The notes under the pieces are model-generated. The model was not told the DNA's origin, searched no databases, and was given only the letters and a program-made list of their open reading frames with translations. Shown here piece by piece: positions 6,223 through 8,424 of a DNA stretch of 8,424 nucleotides; the first letter of the stretch is position 1, and each line of letters starts with the position of its first letter. The position numbers and the translations under genes were made by a program. The DNA is from CAWJFP01 sp963842155. Lineage in GTDB: Bacteria; Pseudomonadota; Alphaproteobacteria; JACZXZ01. The stretch covers positions 1-8,424 of the forward strand of contig CAWJFP010000026.1 of NCBI GenBank assembly GCA_963842155.1, in the 5' to 3' direction.

Positions 6223-7640
6223 ATCGTCCCATGATGCTGGCGACCGCCTTGTTGGCCGTCGCTCTTCTTTTCTGCCCCTCCTCCGGCCAGGTCCCGGCCG
6301 CGTCCAATCCGGACGCCGCCGCGACGCCCGCCAACAACGCCGATACCTACAAGGCCCTCAACCTCTTCGGCGAGGTCTTCGAGCGCATCAAGCAGGATTA
6401 CGTCGAGCCGGTCGACGATCAGAAGCTGATCGAGGCCGCGATCAACGGCATGCTGACCTCGCTCGATCCTCATTCCGGCTACCTCAACGCCAAGAGCTTC
6501 CGCGACATGCAGGTGCAGACGCGCGGCGAGTTCGGCGGCCTCGGCATCGAGGTCACCATGGAGAACGGCGTGGTCAAGGTGGTGTCACCGATCGACGACA
6601 CGCCCGCGGCCAAGGCCGGCATCAAGCCGGGCGACCTGATCATCTCGCTCGACGGCGAGCCCGTGCTGGGCATGTCGCTCGAGGACGCGGTCGAGAAGAT
6701 GCGCGGGCCGGTCAACTCGTCGATCAAGCTCACCATCCGGCGCGAGAAGCAGCAGCCCTTCGACGTGGCCCTGAAGCGCGCCGTCATCAAGATCCAGTCT
6801 GTGCGCTCGCAGATCTACGACAATGTCGGCTATATCCGCATCTCCTCCTTCAGCGAGCAGACCGACGACGGCGTCAAGGCCGCGATCAAGAAGATCAAGG
6901 ACGCGCTCGGCAAGAAGCTCGCGGGCGTGGTGCTCGACCTGCGCAACAATCCGGGCGGCCTGCTCGACCAGGCGATCGCCGTGTCCGACGACTTCCTCGA
7001 CCATGGCGAGATCGTCTCGACCCGCGGCCGGCGCGCCGAGGACGTGCAGCGCTTCAACGCGCATGACAGCGACCTCGTCACGAGCGTGCCCATGGTGGTG
7101 CTGATCAACGGCGGCTCCGCCTCGGCCTCCGAGATCGTGGCCGGCGCGCTGCAGGACCATCACCGCGCGGTGATGCTCGGCACCCGCACCTTCGGCAAGG
7201 GCTCCGTGCAGACCATCATCCCGCTGGCGAGCTACGGCGCGATGCGGCTCACCACGGCGCGCTACTACACGCCCTCGGGCCGCTCGATCCAAGCCCGCGG
7301 CATCGAGCCCGACATCACCGTCGAGCCCGCCAAGGTCGAGCATGTCGCCCAGCAGGACATGCGCAGCGAGCGTGACCTCAAGGGCGCCCTCACCAACGAC
7401 ACCGGCGCGCCGCAGAACCAGAAGCCCGCGGATCAGAAGCCCGCGGATCAGAAGCCGGGCGCGCAGGCGCCGAGCGACCAGAAGCCGGGCGCGCAGGCGC
7501 CGGGCGACCAGAAGGCGGCCAATCCCGACGACAAGGGCAAGGAGGCCGAAGCGCCCCTCGACACGCAGGACTATCAGCTCGCCCGCGCGATCGACCTTCT
7601 GAAGGGCGCTGCCCTGTTCGGCGCGAAGGCGAGCAACTGA
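6219..7640 (+). CDS. ctpA: carboxyl-terminal processing protease CtpA (S41 family, PDZ domain)
   Basis: Periplasmic serine protease that degrades or trims proteins from their C-termini. The protein has 473 residues. An N-terminal signal peptide (hydrophobic about 5-20) is followed by the typical 'NLFGEVFERIKQDYVE' block, a PDZ domain (about 104-178, 'FGGLGIEV' to 'AGIKPGDLIISLDGE') and the S41 core. The Ser-Lys pair is S302 in 'GGSASASEI' and K327 in 'FGKGSVQ', with Q331. The 25-residue Ser-Lys spacing is that of CtpB, D1P and E. coli Prc. 'YYTPSGRSIQARGIEPDI' closes the core. The C-terminus has a Gln/Lys/Pro repeat region (about 401-432) and then an Ala/Leu-rich helix. The start overlaps the stop of the EnvC-like gene (ATGA); AAGG seven bases upstream is the binding site. 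The overlap suggests translational coupling. In Pseudomonas CtpA degrades peptidoglycan hydrolases; the same role here is an inference. Confidence 0.97.
   Translation: MNRPMMLATALLAVALLFCPSSGQVPAASNPDAAATPANNADTYKALNLFGEVFERIKQDYVEPVDDQKLIEAAINGMLTSLDPHSGYLNAKSFRDMQVQTRGEFGGLGIEVTMENGVVKVVSPIDDTPAAKAGIKPGDLIISLDGEPVLGMSLEDAVEKMRGPVNSSIKLTIRREKQQPFDVALKRAVIKIQSVRSQIYDNVGYIRISSFSEQTDDGVKAAIKKIKDALGKKLAGVVLDLRNNPGGLLDQAIAVSDDFLDHGEIVSTRGRRAEDVQRFNAHDSDLVTSVPMVVLINGGSASASEIVAGALQDHHRAVMLGTRTFGKGSVQTIIPLASYGAMRLTTARYYTPSGRSIQARGIEPDITVEPAKVEHVAQQDMRSERDLKGALTNDTGAPQNQKPADQKPADQKPGAQAPSDQKPGAQAPGDQKAANPDDKGKEAEAPLDTQDYQLARAIDLLKGAALFGAKASN
7419..7508 (+). repeat. Tandem in-frame repeat in the ctpA C-terminal linker
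   Basis: Two identical 15-base units encoding QKPAD (7419-7433, 7434-7448) are followed by two near-identical 30-base units (7449-7478, 7479-7508) encoding QKPGAQAPSD and QKPGAQAPGD. These differ by one codon (agc/ggc). All unit lengths are multiples of three, so copy changes keep the frame. The near identity at DNA level suggests recent slippage or duplication in a flexible linker between the protease core and the last helix. Confidence 0.9.
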
Positions 7641-7650
7641 GGCGACCACC

Positions 7651-8424
7651 TTGCGGGAGCTAGGCTCCGCCGGCGCGCCCCCTCGACGGCGATCGCCGTC
7701 CGGGGGGGCCGCGCCGGCGGCTCTCGCGCGGCCCTCTCTGGCTTGCTGCATTCCTTCTGCTGGTGGGCGTCTCCGGCTGGATCTGGCTGAGCAACCAAGA
7801 GCTGCCGCCGCCGGCGCCCCAGCCCAAGGTCGAGCTGCGCCTGCCGCCGGTGGAGACGAGCGAGGCGAACCGGAGCGGCGCCGCTCCCGTAGCTTCTCAA
7901 GCCCAGCCGCCGAGCGCGACCCCTGAAGCGCCGGCGACGGGCCAAGCCCAGCAGGCCGCACCGCAACAGGCTGCGCCGCCGCAGACCGCCGAAGCGCCGC
8001 TGCCGCGACCGCCCGCGCCGCCGCCGGCCGCTGCGAAGCCCGAGCTCAAATTCAAGCTGCCGCCCTCCGAGCAGCTGGCGCTGCTGCCCGCGCCGGCGCC
8101 CGATCTCACCGAGGTCGGCCCCGCCGGGCTCTTGCCGCGCGTCGCGTCCGACGGCCGCAAGGCATGGCAGGTCTATGCGAGGGCCTTCGACGCCGCCGAC
8201 AAGCGGCCGCGCATCGCCCTCGTCATCGGCAATCTCGGCGTCTCGGGCGCCGCGACGGAAGCGGCGATCCAGTTGTTGCCGGGCACGGTGACGCTTGCTT
8301 TCTCGCCCTATTCGCACGAGCTCGACCAGGATATCCCGCTGGCGCGCGCGGCGGGGCATGAGGTGCTGCTGATGCTGCCCATGGAGCCGATCGCCTATCC
8401 CGGCGTCGATCCCGGCCCCAAGGC
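7651..8424 (+). CDS. divergent polysaccharide deacetylase (YibQ family), frameshifted N-terminus, 3' end outside window
   Basis: Membrane-anchored member of the divergent polysaccharide deacetylase family (YibQ type). The main frame (positions 7664 onward, codons in register with 7682) reads RRRLSRGP, a single membrane segment 'LWLAAFLLLVGVSGWIWL' (7739-7792), a long Pro/Ala/Gln-rich linker (about 7800-8100), and the domain start 'RPRIALVIGNLGVSGAATEA', 'LPGTVTLAFSPYSHEL', 'AGHEVLLMLPMEPIAYPG'. The frame has a stop (TAG 7661-7663) and no ATG, GTG or TTG before the membrane segment. The adjacent frame has TTG 7651, eight bases after GAGG (7639-7642) and ten bases after ctpA, reading RELGSAGAPPRRRSPSGG. 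Dropping one G from the run of seven at 7702-7708 joins the two into a natural basic N-terminus. I place the break there; its exact position is an inference. The function of this family is poorly known; neighbours suggest an envelope role. Confidence 0.85.
7656..7668. repeat. Short inverted repeat after ctpA
   Basis: GGAGC, then TAG, then GCTCC: a 5-base stem with a 3-base loop, starting 16 bases after the ctpA stop. No T-run follows, so it is not an intrinsic terminator. It lies at the beginning of the proposed deacetylase reading frame. Confidence 0.4.
7685..7700. repeat. 16-base perfect palindrome GACGGCGATCGCCGTC
   Basis: The 16 bases equal their own reverse complement. In RNA they could form a 6-base-pair stem (gacggc/gccguc) with a GAUC loop. 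It is one base before a run of seven G (7702-7708), where the deacetylase frame appears to break. It could be an operator or hairpin, or chance in GC-rich coding sequence; no T-run follows. Confidence 0.5.

Noticed and set aside
6219..6290. Lipoprotein signal in CtpA (LLFC around residue 19)
   Set aside because: Phe directly before Cys does not fit the lipobox, which needs a small residue there; an ordinary Sec signal peptide fits better.
7641..7710. Intrinsic terminator after ctpA
   Set aside because: Two hairpins are possible, but neither is followed by a T-run and the next gene follows within ten bases.
6585..7961. Minus-strand open frame opposite ctpA and the deacetylase start
   Set aside because: Crosses two + strand genes; its apparent repeats are only the reverse of the ctpA QKP repeats.

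Overview
The window is a GC-rich stretch of chromosome from an alphaproteobacterium. It is almost wholly coding, and every supported gene lies on the + strand. The order proA - nadD - rsfS - rlmH - gpmI - envC-like M23 gene - ctpA - divergent polysaccharide deacetylase is a familiar alphaproteobacterial housekeeping block. The protein sequences fit Hyphomicrobiales or Rhodospirillales; I cannot name the genus. I see no mobile element, tRNA, rRNA, CRISPR array or defence/secretion cassette.

Layout: bases 2-298 hold the end of a small DUF1488 (YrdB-like) gene, open at the left edge. After a 79-base gap without a convincing promoter comes proA (378-1661, proline synthesis). An imperfect 17-base triplet repeat lies at the proA/nadD junction, followed by nadD (NAD synthesis) and rsfS (ribosome silencing factor). 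The end of nadD overlaps the start region of rsfS. rlmH (23S rRNA methyltransferase) follows. A 66-base gap then carries a candidate promoter directly against the start of gpmI (glycolysis). From gpmI onward the genes overlap or nearly touch: an EnvC-like cell-separation factor, the periplasmic protease CtpA (ATGA overlap), and a membrane-anchored YibQ-type deacetylase cut by the right edge.

The first half therefore joins amino-acid and cofactor synthesis to ribosome maturation, and the second half is a cell-envelope module. gpmI, envC and yibQ are also neighbours in E. coli, and ctpA sits in the same cluster in Pseudomonas, so the second half is an old proteobacterial neighbourhood.

The notable points are departures from an ordinary reading. 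gpmI has a one-base insertion near its 3' end (about 4733-4736). The deacetylase gene has no start codon in its main frame and needs a one-base correction, best placed at a run of seven G (7702-7708). The only good ribosome binding site for rsfS faces an ATA codon. The two indels sit in otherwise intact genes, so sequencing or assembly error is the leading explanation, with recent mutation second. I found no evidence of a new biological system here.
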